Shown: positions 21,770 to 32,095, numbered from the stretch's first letter. The stretch: 64,000 nt of DNA from Heterocephalus glaber (GCF_000247695.1 NW_004624781.1:6363169-6427168), one strand, 5' to 3'. Numbers and translations: made by a program. The notes: generated by a model from the letters alone, not told the origin.

Positions 21770-22440
21770 AATCTAATACATTTTGATTCAATTTAAATGT
21801 TCTGGATTAGTGGAAGGGAACAAGGTTTAAAAGAGGTCAGCTCCATTACTCAGCGTTATTAATGATGTTGTGGGCTGTTAAAATCTCCAAAAACTAGGAA
21901 ACTAATAAATTTTACATATTGAAAAATCACAGATGGATCAGGCAAATGGATAAATTCTTAAAAGTATTTAATATCTGTTAAGAGGACAGAATGATAAATT
22001 CAATATTGAAAACCAATATCAGATCCACAATTACAGGCCATTTATCATAACCAACTGCGTAGACAGCATCTTGTGGCCGGGAGCCGGGGCGTGATTCATG
22101 CCCAGAGACCCGGAACAAGTCCATGTGAGATGAGAAATAAATCTGCTTTCCATATTGGAAACTTATTTCCACTTCCTATCTTTATTGCCAACAATAATGT
22201 TAGCTTTCAAGAACAAATTGTTATACATTAAACTCATGCATAATGAGCCCAATTGAGGCAAAAAAACTTCCCCAAAAAGAGCTTTAAATTATCCCAAATT
22301 GGGTTATTAGCTTTAACTCTAATTCCTCAGAGAGGGGGCAGCAATCTTATAGTAAGTTTCAGCACTTAACCCGCCAGTCGGCTCTCTAAATTGGACCTCA
22401 AAGTTCTAGATTTGTTTTTTTCTTTTCCTACCTTCTTACT
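21770..22440. promoter_or_regulatory. Candidate ultraconserved-like noncoding block
   Basis: About 650 bp of repeat-free, AT-rich, high-complexity sequence, dense in homeobox/SOX/forkhead-like words (gcgttattaatgatgttg, aactaataaattttac, ccaacaataatgttagc, catgcataatgagcccaatt, gggttattagctttaactc). A CpG-containing island, gtggccgggagccggggcg, lies in its middle. This is the best enhancer-like region in the window by eye. Confidence 0.45.
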
Positions 22441-22458
22441 TCTAAAGAATTTAGCAGG

Positions 22459-22546
22459 GCCCGGGGATTTAGCTCAGTGGTTTTTGCGGACTGCTGTGCA
22501 ACTGCAAGGACCCGAGTTCGATTCCCAGTACCAAAAAAAAAAAAAA
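22459..22546 (+). mobile_element. ID SINE
   Basis: Complete ID with a pure A tail of about 17. Perfect 15-bp target duplication aaagaatttagcagg at 22444-22458 and 22547-22561. Recent insertion. Confidence 0.97.
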
Positions 22547-22608
22547 AAAGAATTTAGCAGGCTGTGATAATATCTAACAAATGTGTTAATTTTAAAAAGT
22601 ACAAGAGC

Positions 22609-22735
22609 TGCCAGGTGTGGTGGTGCATGCCTGTAATCCTAGCACTCAGGAGGCTGAGGCAGGAGGATCACTGCAAGTTGAGGCCAGCCTGGGGTACATA
22701 CATAGCAAGATCCTATCTCAAGAACAAACAAGCAA
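22609..22735 (+). mobile_element. B1 SINE
   Basis: Little-diverged B1 starting gccaggtgtggtggtgcatg. Confidence 0.94.
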
Positions 22736-22745
22736 AAGAAAAAAA

Positions 22746-23080
22746 TTGCAAGAACATAACACATTTTGATTTTGAGATGCATTGTTTTGCTTTCTTTGGA
22801 TATATGAGTTTTGGTGTAAGTGGAATGATTTGAATTCGGATCCTTGAAGTCGCTGCCTGAACACCAGCTCAAGTGGTCAGGGAGGTGACTCTTGGCCTGT
22901 ATGGGTCATCTCAATTCTGCAGCTGCCCAGGCTGACCGAGCTGAAATGTAATCAGGGTGCAGGATAAAGTTTTTTTCTTTTTTTTACCATATGTCTTCTT
23001 GGTGTCCAGAATGAGGTGCTCAAATGTAGAAAATCTTGGATGTGTAGGGGGAAAAGATCACTTCTAACTAATCCTAGAGG
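22746..23080. other. Unique stretch
   Basis: No gene or repeat recognised. Confidence 0.45.
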
Positions 23081-23590
23081 CTGCTGCTAATTGCATTTCA
23101 AAATTTTTGTTCTTATTTTTCGTGCATTTTTGTTACACAATTGTGGAGATACAGATTTATATAAACTTTGCGATTATAAACTGAGCAATTATAATTTTAA
23201 TGATTATATAACATGCTATCATTTTATAAGGAATGCTTTCCTAATATTGGGCATTTTGGTTGCTTCCAAGTTTCTTAGTTATAAATAGCACAGCAATAAT
23301 CATCTTTGTGCATTTATCTTTGGTGAATTTCTGATTACTTCTCTAGGAGTTGTTCCTAGAGCCAGGGACGGTGGTGCATGTCTGTAACCTTAGCACTCTG
23401 GGAGGCTGAGGCAGGAGGACCATAATTTGAGTTTAGCTTGGGCAATTCAGCAACTTGGTGAGATCCTGTCTCATAATAATAATAAAAAAAAGGGCTGGGA
23501 ATGTAGCTCAGTGTAAAGGCCTTGAGTTCAGTTTCCAGTATTGCAAAAGTTAAAAAAAAAATCAAATCAAGAATTGTTCTCAGAAAATCT
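23081..23590 (-). mobile_element. Old L1 3' fragment
   Basis: Reverse-strand L1 words: gggcattttggttgcttcca, agttataaatagcacagcaa, catctttgtgcatttatc and tctctaggagttgttcctag. Continues shortly after the B1-dID that splits it. Confidence 0.65.
23360..23552 (+). mobile_element. B1-dID composite SINE in old L1
   Basis: B1 half to ctgtctcataataataat, then ID-like half (gggctgggaatgtagctcag to tccagtattgc). Flanks aggagttgttcctaga and aagaattgttctcaga are a diverged target duplication. Confidence 0.9.
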
Positions 23591-23689
23591 CACACTGGGT
23601 TACAGTATAAACCACTTAAAGATTTAACATATGCTAAGTCTTAAAATTTTTATGTGAACTCCTAATCTATGAATTTGCCCATTGTTTGT

Positions 23690-23945
23690 GCAAGCTGCAG
23701 TCACAGCTGAGAGGTTATGATTCTGGGCTTTGGTGTCAGACCCATCTACGTCTAAGCTGCAGGTCTGCTACAGAGTGGCCAGGGGACTTGACCATCTTGA
23801 GCCTCCACTGCCTCATCCGTGGAATGGGAATCCCAGTACCTATATCTCAGCATTGCCATGGTGATAAGATGTGACATTGCCTAAGATGCTTAGCATGGTG
23901 CCTACCAGCTACAGGATAAACATTTCACAAAAGGCAGATAGTATT
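23690..23945 (+). mobile_element. MIR
   Basis: Forward MIR: ttctgggctttggtgtcaga, gaccatcttgagcctccact, cctcatccgtggaatgggaa, then gcttagcatggtgcctacc. Confidence 0.8.
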
Positions 23946-24186
23946 GGCTTTCATCCATTTTTTTTGGTGACAGTATGATAATGCACGTCTGTATGTATAA
24001 TATACTCACAAAGACATACATTTTGAAACCTTTAAGCTTTAATAACATTCTCCATTATGTCCAGAACAAAATCCTGCCTGTTACCACTCAGTCCCCTTCA
24101 CTGTTGGAGCCTCCACACCTTTCCAGCCTCCCCTCTCCCTCAGTTTCACTCTGCCCATGACCATCCTGTCCTTTCCTTTCTTTCTT

Positions 24187-24265
24187 TTTCAGTACTTGGA
24201 TTCCAACTCAGGACCTTGCACATGACAGGCAGGCGAGGTGCTGCTCAGCTACATCCCGGCTCCTC
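24187..24265 (-). mobile_element. ID SINE, diverged
   Basis: Reverse ID with several changes (ttggattccaactcaggacc, gctgctcagctacatcccgg). Confidence 0.82.
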
Positions 24266-24274
24266 TTCCCTTTT

Positions 24275-24585
24275 TTTCACTGTTTGTCAAACTCGACTTA
24301 TCCATTTATGCTCAGCTCAGGTGGCTCAACTTGGCCAAGCCTTTCCTGGTCTCTGCAGGCAAAGCGGAGGTGTTCTCCCTGCCCGCGGGGACCTTGTGTG
24401 CACACCTGAGCCGCTGTGGCCTTCTCAGTCCCTCTCGTTACACAAAGTCGGCTGTGCAGCAGTCTCCCCCACGACGTCCGGAGCTCCTTAAAGGTCAAGT
24501 CCGCACCGTATTAATCTTTGCTTCTTCAGTGCCTACTCCAGCCCGTGGCACAATGGAGGGGCCCCATAACGTCCATTCAACAGAA
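24275..24585 (+). mobile_element. L2 fragment (3' part)
   Basis: L2 words in order: aagcctttcctgg, gagctccttaaagg, accgtattaatctttgcttc, agtgcctactccagcccgtg, attcaacagaacg. CpG content is unusually high for an L2 (24360-24480). Confidence 0.6.
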
Positions 24586-24599
24586 CGTGGGGAGGGATT

Positions 24600-24990
24600 G
24601 TGATCAGAAGCCTGTAAATGGCATTTCAACTAAATTCAATTGAATTTCAACTGAATTGAAAGTTGATTGGACTTCAATTTTTTTATTTATCATGGGATCT
24701 TAAATACAAATGCATTTGGTGCAATTGTGAAGTGCTTTCTAAGCCTTGAAATACTTAATGCTATTTGCAGAATGTTTCTAGGCAAATTATTGAGATTTAA
24801 AAATGTACGAGGAACTTCAGAGGCCCCTGTGTGCACACATGCGGAATATCTCATGGGGAACTAGGATGTGTCCATTATGTAGGTTGAGACATGGAAGCCC
24901 AGCAAAGAGAGACTGTTAGTTACTGGGTCCCTGAGTCTCCCGTCCAAACTTCAATAATATTATGGTTAAAGCTGAGGTTCAAAACCATCT
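24600..24990. other. Unique AT-rich stretch
   Basis: Contains a quasi-palindrome-like repetition of tcaactaaattcaattgaat and tcaactgaattgaaagttga (24626-24665). No gene recognised. Confidence 0.45.
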
Positions 24991-24993
24991 TGC

Positions 24994-25068
24994 GGGGCCA
25001 GGAATTTAGCTCAGTGGCACCACGCCTGCCTCCCAAGCACAAGGTCCTGAGTTCAATCCCTGGCACCT
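24994..25068 (+). mobile_element. ID SINE without A tail
   Basis: Complete ID body, but the expected tail is missing. It runs straight into cacctaggacagtgcatggc, which looks like an old MIR/L2 end. The tail was deleted, or it integrated there. Confidence 0.88.
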
Positions 25069-25169
25069 AGGACAGTGCATGGCACAGGATGGGCACTTAG
25101 TCACTGTTTGCCAAATGACCAGATGAGTCAGCAACCACATTCGGCACAACCAGCTCTGGAGCTACTTGG

Positions 25170-25465
25170 AGTTGTTTAGTCCAACCTGACGAATCTTTTC
25201 AGAGTGCTTTCGGTGTTCCGGATGCCCTGCCAAGCTGCTGAGGGTATGGAGATGAGTAGCATGTGGTCCCTGACTTTGCAGGGCTTAAGTCCGACGCAGG
25301 GAAGGGGTGTGTCACCAAGAAAGGCAGGGTCCTGTGGCTGGCGACAAGACAGGGCTATACCCAGGGTGCCAGGGAAAGCAGAAGGAGGGTGGGCGTCCAA
25401 CCCAGGGCTTCAAGGAAGACTTCTTGGGGGACAATACGCCTGAGCTTCATCTGATTGGATGAGTA
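25170..25465 (-). mobile_element. L2-like remnant
   Basis: Reverse L2 style: tggtccctgactttgcaggg, caaggaagacttcttggg, cctgagcttcatctgattgg. Diverged. Confidence 0.4.
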
Positions 25466-25488
25466 AGAGTCTTAGAAAGATGGGAGAG

Positions 25489-25675
25489 CTGTTGAGTGTG
25501 GTGTCACACACCTGTAATCACAGCATTTGGGGAGGCTGAGGCAAGAGGATTGCAAGTTTAAGGCCCACCTGGAAACTTAGGGAGCCCCCGTCTCAAAATA
25601 AAAAGTAAAAAGGGCAGGGGGTTGTAGCTCAGTGGGAGGCCCTGGGTTCCATTCAGTACCTAAAAACCCAAAACA
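25489..25675 (+). mobile_element. B1-dID composite SINE
   Basis: B1 half followed by gggcagggggttgtagctca...gttccattcagtacc. Old copy. Confidence 0.87.
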
Positions 25676-26060
25676 ATCCCTGATCCCTCTGGAGGAGGAG
25701 AGTCTGTACTCTCTTATGGCTCCAGGTAAATTCTCTATGCTGGAGAGTAGAGGCTGCAGCTAGGACTCTCCTGCAGAGACTTGGCGATTGAGTTGTGGTT
25801 CAGGGGAGGGTGGAGAGCGCCCAGAAGCCAGTTAGAGCATCGTGTTTGATAAGTGAAAACTTGTTATTTAGTAACCATGAGGATTGTGACTTTGTAAAAC
25901 TAAGAGTGGCGAGTCTCTTTGAAATTTGACTTTAGACTAAGAGTGAATGGAATTATGAGCTTCCTAGAAAATAAAATGCCCTGGACTCCTGGATTCAGCT
26001 CAACTGGAGTCAAAAGATAAGGAGCCACAGGTAAAAGCCACGAGCCTTTCTTTCCAAGTC
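25676..26060. other. Unique stretch
   Basis: No gene or repeat recognised. Confidence 0.45.
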
Positions 26061-26063
26061 TGT

Positions 26064-26090
26064 CTCTCCATCCATCCATCCATCCATCAT
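26064..26090. repeat. (CATC)n microsatellite
   Basis: About six catc units. Confidence 0.95.
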
Positions 26091-26187
26091 TAGACCTGGC
26101 ATCATTAAAGACATTGGAGGATTGAAATAACTTTACAGAATTGACAACCTACTGGGGGGATATAGGCCTATGAAAAGGTAGTCACAG

Positions 26188-26442
26188 AAGCTGGATGTAG
26201 TGGGACGCACCTGTAATCCCAGCATTCGGAAGGCTCAGGCAGGAGGATCGGCATGAGTTTGAGGCCAGGCAGGGGTACATAATAGTTCAAGGCCAGGCTG
26301 ACTCTCTCTTTTTTTTTTTTTTCTGATACTGGGGATCGAACTTGGGTCCTTGTGCTTGTGCAGCAGGTGGTGAAACCACAGAGCTAAATCCCCGGCCCAG
26401 TAGGCTGACTCTCATAGTGAGACCCTGTCTCAAAAAACAAAA
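26188..26442 (+). mobile_element. B1 SINE split by an ID
   Basis: B1 from ctggatgtagtgggacgcac to aggctgactctc. It resumes at 26414 (atagtgagaccctgtctc) after a reverse ID. Confidence 0.93.
26307..26401 (-). mobile_element. ID SINE nested in B1
   Basis: Perfect 12-bp target duplication aggctgactctc at 26295-26306 and 26402-26413. Low divergence. Confidence 0.97.
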
Positions 26443-26461
26443 CAAAACCCCAAAAATTAAT

Positions 26462-26641
26462 TACTGGGGATTGAACCCAAGGCCTTCCTACTGAGCTATG
26501 TCCCCAGTCCTTTTTTACATTTTTATTTTGAGACAGGTCTTGCTAAATTGCTAAGTTGTTGAGGTTGGGCTTGGATTTGGGATCCTCCTGCTTCAGCCTC
26601 CAGGAGTGCTGGGCTTATAGGCCTGTGCCACCATGCCCCAC
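26462..26641 (-). mobile_element. B1-dID composite SINE
   Basis: Abuts the tail of the previous B1. dID half (tactggggattgaaccc to tgtccccagtcc), then B1 half. Confidence 0.9.
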
Positions 26642-27383
26642 TTTTAATTTATGTTTTTGCTGAGCTGAGGATGGCATGTGTGGGACAAGTGTCCCACCCT
26701 TGAGTTCCATACCCAGCTCTCAGGCAGGATTGAATGCTTGGGAGGATACTGAAGAGGGGAGAATGTGTTGATCTCTAGATATCCTAGGGTCCTAGATCCT
26801 CAATGGGAAAGTGCTCAGAAGTATCATTTTTCCAATTCTGAGCTGTGAATAAAATGAAATCAGATGACACTGACCCCAGCCAGAGGGCTGCATGCTCCCA
26901 ATGGCCTTCCCCATGGCATTCATTCCCATGGGGCCTGGACTAAGCAAATGGGATGCGACAAAGGTGTGTAAGGAAAAGAGGAAGGGAAGGCACCACTGTC
27001 TTGTGGGTAAGCAATTTATGTCCTGCTGGCTGCGGCCTGCTGTGTCCAGAGGACTATTTCCAGTGATTTAACTCTGCCTCTAACAGATGCATTTCATAAT
27101 GACTTATTAGCCAAACAGCATCATTAATATATAACTGTTAACTTCTGTAAAATCCACACATACAGGTATGTTAAACTCATTCCCTGATTTCCAGAATCTC
27201 ACATCCTCTAGGGACCTGTGATGCCTCAGAAAGCTGCCTTTTGCATCCAATTCTCATTTCTATAAAGAAGATTCACAAATTCATGTTGTTGGGTTCCAGT
27301 GCATAAAGCACAGTTCCTGCTCTTGGATTGTGTCCAGGTCACCTTATGCCTGTGGGAGAACTGAGGACTTAAGACAGAATGCA
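26642..27383. other. Unique stretch
   Basis: Repeat-free. An AT-rich patch at 27085-27180 (cataatgacttattagcc, catcattaatatataactg) resembles a short conserved noncoding element. No gene recognised. Confidence 0.45.
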
Positions 27384-27890
27384 AGTCGGGTTGGTGGTGT
27401 ACAATTATTTATTTTATTTTATCTTTTTGGTACCAGGGATTGAACTCAGGTCTTTTTGCTTGCAGGGCAGGCAGCGGAACACTGAGCTAAATCCCCAGCC
27501 CAAAATTGTTTGTTTTTTTTTGTTTTGGTACTGGGGATTGAACTCAGGACCTTGCGCTTTCGAGTTAGGCAGCGGAACCACTAGGCTAAATCCCTGGCTA
27601 AAGATATCTTTTTTGTTTGTTTTTTGGTACTGGGGATTGAACTCGGGACCTTGCACTTGCGAGGCAGGCGCCGGCACCACTGAGCTAAATCCCCGGCCCA
27701 TGGTGGTATACAATTATAATCTTTACACTCTTGGAGGCTGAGGCAGGAGGATTACAAGTTCAAACCCAGCCTGGGCAATTTAGTGACTTAGTGAGACCCT
27801 GTCTCAAAATAAAGACTAAAGAAAGGGCTGGGGATATAGCTTAGTGTGAAGGTCCTGGGTCCAATTTTCAGTACTGAAAACAAAAGAATG
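27384..27890 (+). mobile_element. B1-dID SINE interrupted by three IDs
   Basis: The first 25 bases of the B1 lie at 27384-27408 and the rest at 27718-27890. The ID-like half ends tccaattttcagtactg. Confidence 0.9.
27409..27700 (-). mobile_element. Array of three head-to-tail ID SINEs
   Basis: Three consecutive reverse IDs (about 27409-27500, 27501-27600, 27601-27700). Each has its own T run and a complete body. The whole array is flanked by a single 17-bp target duplication (tggtggtgtacaattat at 27392-27408, and the same with one change at 27701-27717). The junctions carry short non-ID spacers (aaaattgttt, aaagatatct). The 120-residue frame over it is SINE read-through. Confidence 0.95.
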
Positions 27891-27959
27891 AATTTCTAGT
27901 ATCATATTTGGCCCCTTTCCCTGGTAAACATGACAGAGGGAGATCTAGACCCAATCCAG

Positions 27960-28330
27960 TTTTCCCTAGATGCAAGGAAATTCTGTCTAGACACCACATT
28001 TCTCAGACTGTGTAATAACGTAGGTTACAATAGTGGCGCATCCCAATAAATAATACCTAATAATGTCATAACAATAAACTATCATTGAAACAAACTCAGA
28101 AAATGTACAGTGGCGCTCTCCAGCTCTAGGTTCTGAGAATGAGTCACATACTCAATTTTCAATTCCAAGCAATCGCTACTTCTGACGGCTACACACAAAT
28201 AAGCTCCACCGATCTCATTATATATTCAATCCATATTCAAAGCTATTAAATATTGAACACAATTTAATAAATACAACTAAGTTAATCAAGACTTCGATTG
28301 GTGGTTGTGGCTTCATAAAAAGCTTGTGGA
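27960..28330. promoter_or_regulatory. Candidate conserved noncoding block
   Basis: AT-rich, repeat-free, with homeobox-like words (ccaataaataatacc, taataatgtcataac, caatttaataaatac, aagttaatcaagact) and an AP-1-like tgagtca at 28140-28146. Inferred enhancer only. Confidence 0.4.
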
Positions 28331-28512
28331 AAGTCTTCCCACGGGGCTCCCTTCTGGCCCTCACCTCCCCCGCCCTGTTTTTAAGGGAGGTGGAAGTGGC
28401 AGTGTGTGGGGGTGGGAATTGTGGCTTGCTGGTGTGTGCACAGGTGTGTCGGGTAGGACTGTGCACCAGGCACCTGCAGACGTGTCAGTGTGACACGTGG
28501 GTTACCTTAGAC

Positions 28513-28590
28513 CAGGGATGATGAACCTTTTAGAGCTTTCAGTGATATAAACAGCCCTCTGTGGCACGTGCCATGAGTTCACCACCACTG
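28513..28590. mobile_element. 78-bp hAT-like miniature inverted-repeat element
   Basis: Begins cagggatgatgaac and ends gttcaccaccactg. The two ends are inverted repeats (11 of 14). It is flanked by a perfect 8-bp duplication ccttagac (28505-28512 and 28591-28598), the length that hAT transposases make. There is no coding capacity. A family name cannot be given from memory with confidence; non-autonomous hAT elements with similar ends are known in mammals. Confidence 0.8.
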
Positions 28591-28869
28591 CCTTAGACCC
28601 TGGGCCTTGGGAGTTTCCCAGGAACGGGAATGCCTTGGTCCCCATACTGAGGTGGTTTCAAGGTCACCCTGCTGAAGGTTGTGCTGGAGCAGGCACAGTC
28701 AGGGAGAGGGCTCCTTGGGTTTGGGCCCTGGTCCCCAGCCAATCAGTGCAAGACACCCCAGTATCCAGGAAAGAACTTTGAACAAGCTTGGGTTTGTTCA
28801 AGTTCAGATTCTGTTGCTTACTGGTTATGTGGCTTTATCTGGTAAATTACCATTCATTCATTTATTGAT

Positions 28870-29028
28870 TGGCGCTGGGGATTGAACCCAGGGCCTTTGC
28901 ACTGAGCTACATCTCTGACACCCTATTTATATATTTTGCTAAGTTCCCCACACTGGGCTCAAACTTGCAATCCTCCTGCCTCAGCCTCCCAGAGTGCTGG
29001 GATTACAGGCATGCATGCCCAGATTGGG
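28870..29028 (-). mobile_element. B1-dID composite SINE
   Basis: dID half (ggcgctggggattgaaccca to catctctgacacc) then a shortened reverse B1 half. Confidence 0.88.
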
Positions 29029-29069
29029 CAACCTGGGGAGACTCAGTTCCCAAATGAAAAATAAAAGGG

Positions 29070-29185
29070 TGTGGGAAGCAGCTAAGTTAGCCTCTTGAAT
29101 CTTCAGTTTCCCCTGTGTAAACAGAGGACAGTGCCTGCTATGCAGGATTGCTGTGAGGTTTAAATGCCATCAGTGTCTACCTGAT
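29070..29185 (+). mobile_element. MIR fragment
   Basis: Forward MIR centre: gaatcttcagtttcccctgt, ggattgctgtgaggtttaaa. Confidence 0.6.
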
Positions 29186-29212
29186 TAATAAACTGTTGAT
29201 ACTTTGCACATC

Positions 29213-29350
29213 CTTTTTTTTTTTTTGAGACAGGATCTTTCTATGCAGTTCAGCCTGGCCTTGAACTCACTATGTAGTCCACAATGGCCTTGAACTTGAA
29301 GTGAGTTCCTTCCTAGTGCTGGGGATTATAGTTGTTTGCCACCATGCCTG
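29213..29350 (-). mobile_element. B1 SINE
   Basis: Reverse B1 with the internal duplication (cactatgtagtccacaatgg). Confidence 0.9.
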
Positions 29351-29654
29351 TTTTTTTTGTTGTTGTTGTTTTATTCTGAGACAGAGTCTTGCTATGCACT
29401 TCATTTTATTTATTTATTTATTTATTGATTTATTGATTTATTTATTGTTGTTTTGTTTGTACCTGGGATGGAACTCAGGTCCTTTCCCTTTCGGGGCAGG
29501 CAGCAGAACCACTGAGCTAAATCCCCAGACCCTTGCAATGCACTTCAGGGGCCTAATTCACTATGTAGCCCAGACTGGCCTGGAACTTGAAGGTGTCCTC
29601 CTGCTTCAGCCTTCCTAGTGCTGGCATTACAGGCATGTGCCACCAGGCCTGGCT
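29351..29654 (-). mobile_element. B1 SINE split by an ID
   Basis: Second B1 directly following the previous one in the same orientation. Pieces at 29351-29403 and 29548-29654 join into one B1. Confidence 0.92.
29404..29532 (-). mobile_element. ID SINE with long (ttta)n tail, nested in B1
   Basis: Target duplication ttgctatgcacttca (29389-29403) and ttgcaatgcacttca (29533-29547), 14 of 15. The tail is a ttta/ttga repeat. Confidence 0.95.
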
Positions 29655-29659
29655 TCCTT

Positions 29660-30235
29660 TGGATATTCCTTTGACAAGGCAGGGCCCTACCACAGGCTTT
29701 GCAGTAGATCTGAAGGTTAACAGGACAGGGCTGTAAAGGCCTTAGGGCCTGGCCAGAGACAGACATTTCACCCAGGCACTCTACTACATCCTGTTCTGCC
29801 TAAAGTTTCTGGAATTTTCCCTGCACTTAATAAACCCCAGCCATCCCTGGGAGTCCTCTGTGGCTTTGAGCCTGGCTCTGCAGAAGAAGCAGAGAAAGGT
29901 GGTTCCCCAACATGAGAGGCAGGGAGGGCAGGAGAGAGGGAATCCCCTTGCTCCTGGCGGAGGGAAGGGGTGCAGCTTTCTGCCTGGGCCCTGGCCCACC
30001 GGCAAGGCAACTCATTCCTAGGCTCCTCCCAGCTGGGTCACCAGAACTAGTAATCCTGCTGTCCTGGCAGAAGTGTGCACGGGGCAGAAATGGCCTCCAA
30101 GGTGGTCACAGAGCTGACAAGTGGAGCAGGCATGGGTTTGGTCATGGGCATCTCCCAGGCCTTTCTTGGTCACCTCTCTGTGTTCTTTACCATGTATCTT
30201 CTTGGCCCGTCAGAGTGCAGGTTTGTTCTTGCTTT
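29660..30235. other. Unique GC-rich stretch
   Basis: No exon or repeat supported. The overlapping frames on both strands (29768-30268) show no domain. Confidence 0.45.
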
Positions 30236-30352
30236 GTTTTGTTTTTGGAGACAGGGTCTGCTGTGTAGCCCAGGCTGGCCTTAAACTCATGATCCTCCTG
30301 CCTCAGCCTCCTGAGTGCTGGGATTACAGGTGTGCACCACCACACTTGGCTG
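30236..30352 (-). mobile_element. B1 SINE
   Basis: Reverse monomeric B1 ending gtgcaccaccacacttggct. Confidence 0.92.
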
Positions 30353-30360
30353 GAGTGTAA

Positions 30361-30446
30361 ATTTTTTTTTTTTGTACCAGAGATTGAATTCAGGACCTTG
30401 CACTTGCAAGGCAGGTGGCAGAACCACTGAGCTAAATCCCCAGCCC
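30361..30446 (-). mobile_element. ID SINE
   Basis: Reverse ID. The flanks gagtgtaaatttt and gatgtgtaaatatt are a diverged target duplication. Confidence 0.92.
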
Positions 30447-30493
30447 TGATGTGTAAATATTTTGATAGCAGGATTTATACCTCAGAATGGTGG

Positions 30494-30494
30494 G

Positions 30495-30544
<50 letters not shown>

Positions 30545-30546
30545 GT
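30494..30546. repeat. (TG)n microsatellite
   Basis: About 18 uninterrupted tg units, then a tgta variant. Confidence 0.97.
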
Positions 30547-30642
30547 TATCAGCGATTGAGTCCAGGGTGAGGTATACTTTCATCTCAGATTATGCTCTTC
30601 GGTGAGTGGCATGGATTTAGATGTTACAACTTCCAAAAAAAG
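30547..30642. other. dID-like trace then unique DNA
   Basis: After the TG run, tatcagcgattgagtccagg is a weak dID-like trace, as at 7333. Nothing else recognised. Confidence 0.35.
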
Positions 30643-30825
30643 GTGAGTAACGTGGCACCACCTGTAATCCCAGGGAAGATTTGGGAGGATGAGGCAGGAT
30701 GATTGAAAGTTTGAGCACAGCCTGGGCAATTTAGTGAGACTCTGTCTCAAAATAAAAATGAGAAGGGGCTGGGGAATGTAGCTCAGTGGTAGAGTGCCCT
30801 GGGTTCCATCCTCAGAACCAAAATA
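30643..30825 (+). mobile_element. B1-dID composite SINE
   Basis: Clear example of the composite: B1 half to gactctgtctcaaaataaaa, then gggctggggaatgtagctca and ggtagagtgccctgggttcc. Confidence 0.92.
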
Positions 30826-31254
30826 ATAAACCAAAGGAAACCCTCAGTGCAGCTGGGCTGGACATGGACAAGGAACGTGTAAAGTGGCATCCCCCAAATG
30901 TAGGCTCTGAGGCCAGCGAGTGAGTGATGGCGCATGGGCTCCAGTGTGACCCCTTGCTGACTCTCAGGGAGATTTGCTAAAAGTGTTTCTGGCTCTGTCA
31001 GGATGTGTGTTCTTGGAGCCTTGCCATCTGGGTGGGGAAGGTGCAGCTTTATGTGGCTTTTTAGAGTATGGCAGAAGACCGGGCAGTCCCTAGCACAGGC
31101 AGCGACACATGGGGGGTAGAGCTGGTTATGCAGGAAGGCCTGCCCCACCCCTGGAGTTATAAGTGGAAGGACGGCATGGGGGGAAGTGGAACTTACAACC
31201 CAAAGGCAAATGTCAGGGAGAAGATATGCAAAACCCACCTGTTTAATATTAATC

Positions 31255-31400
31255 GGTAACAGTTGCCAAGTGCTCCTATGTGCCTGGAGCTGAGCTTTGG
31301 TGAATTATTTGGTTTAATTCTCAAAGGGCTCACAGTACTGTTACTGTTCCCATTTTACAGGTAAGGAAACTGAGGCTAGAGAGGTTACCAAGTGGCGGAA
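31255..31400 (-). mobile_element. MIR
   Basis: Reverse MIR: agttgccaagtgctcctatg, ttctcaaagggctcacag, cccattttacaggtaagg, gaggttaccaagtggcgg. Confidence 0.85.
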
Positions 31401-32095
31401 CATGGCATCTATGATATCCACTGCTGGAGAAGCCCTAAAGAGTATCTAACCCAGCCCTTTCCTGCTCAGGTGGGGAATTGCGTGCCAGGTCAGACAGCTG
31501 TGAAGGGCAGCCCCAAAGTCTGCCCAGGAGCCAAGGCTAGGCTGGGGCAAGGAGACTCCCAGGTGCTGAATTTAAGCAGGTGCTCATTCTTAGGTGCAGA
31601 AGCTGCACTTGCATGGCCTTGACGCTGAGCGCCCCCTTAAATTCTGTGCCCTATGAGCCCCCCCTGCCGGAATGAGCGCGCCCCGCAGGTGCAGGGGTGC
31701 AGGAGGTGATGGCCAGGCGTTCTTCCCTTGGGAGTGCTGCAGCCATCCAGGACCTAAGGAGCCCTGCTGCGGGGAGGTCCCTGGCTCTGGACCCTGCACA
31801 ACCCCATGAGGCTGTAGCGTGGGCCCTGCCCCTGCCGCGACCTCAGCAAGGCAAGCTCCTTGCTCTCTGGGCCTCAGTTTCCTCCTCCCATCAGGTGTCA
31901 CTCAGCCCAGCTTGGTCTTGCCACTGAGTTCTTTGCTTAATGCCTCGAATCCAGTCCAGATGTTTATGGAGGTCCAGCCCTGGCCCGTCCCTCTGTCCCT
32001 GGCTTGTTAAAAGGCCCTGGTCTCCTTCGGCCCTCGTGGGACCCCACCCCATCTCTCTTGGAGAGGGAGTGGGCCCGCAGGGGGAGCAGAGACGC
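31401..32095. other. Unique stretch upstream of CpG island
   Basis: No repeat. A few CpGs appear from 31680. A possible alternative exon ends at 32098 (gacgcgag followed by gtgaga). Confidence 0.45.

Noticed and set aside
22151..22159. SRF CArG box ccatattgg
   Set aside because: Only five A/T bases separate CC and GG, where a CArG box needs six.
22459..22546. tRNA gene because of clear box A and box B
   Set aside because: The body is the tRNA-derived ID SINE, followed by a poly(A) tail and target duplication, and does not fold as a full tRNA. The same applies to all ID copies.
27379..27741. 120-residue frame with three similar repeats
   Set aside because: The repeated protein pattern is simply three ID SINEs read in one frame.
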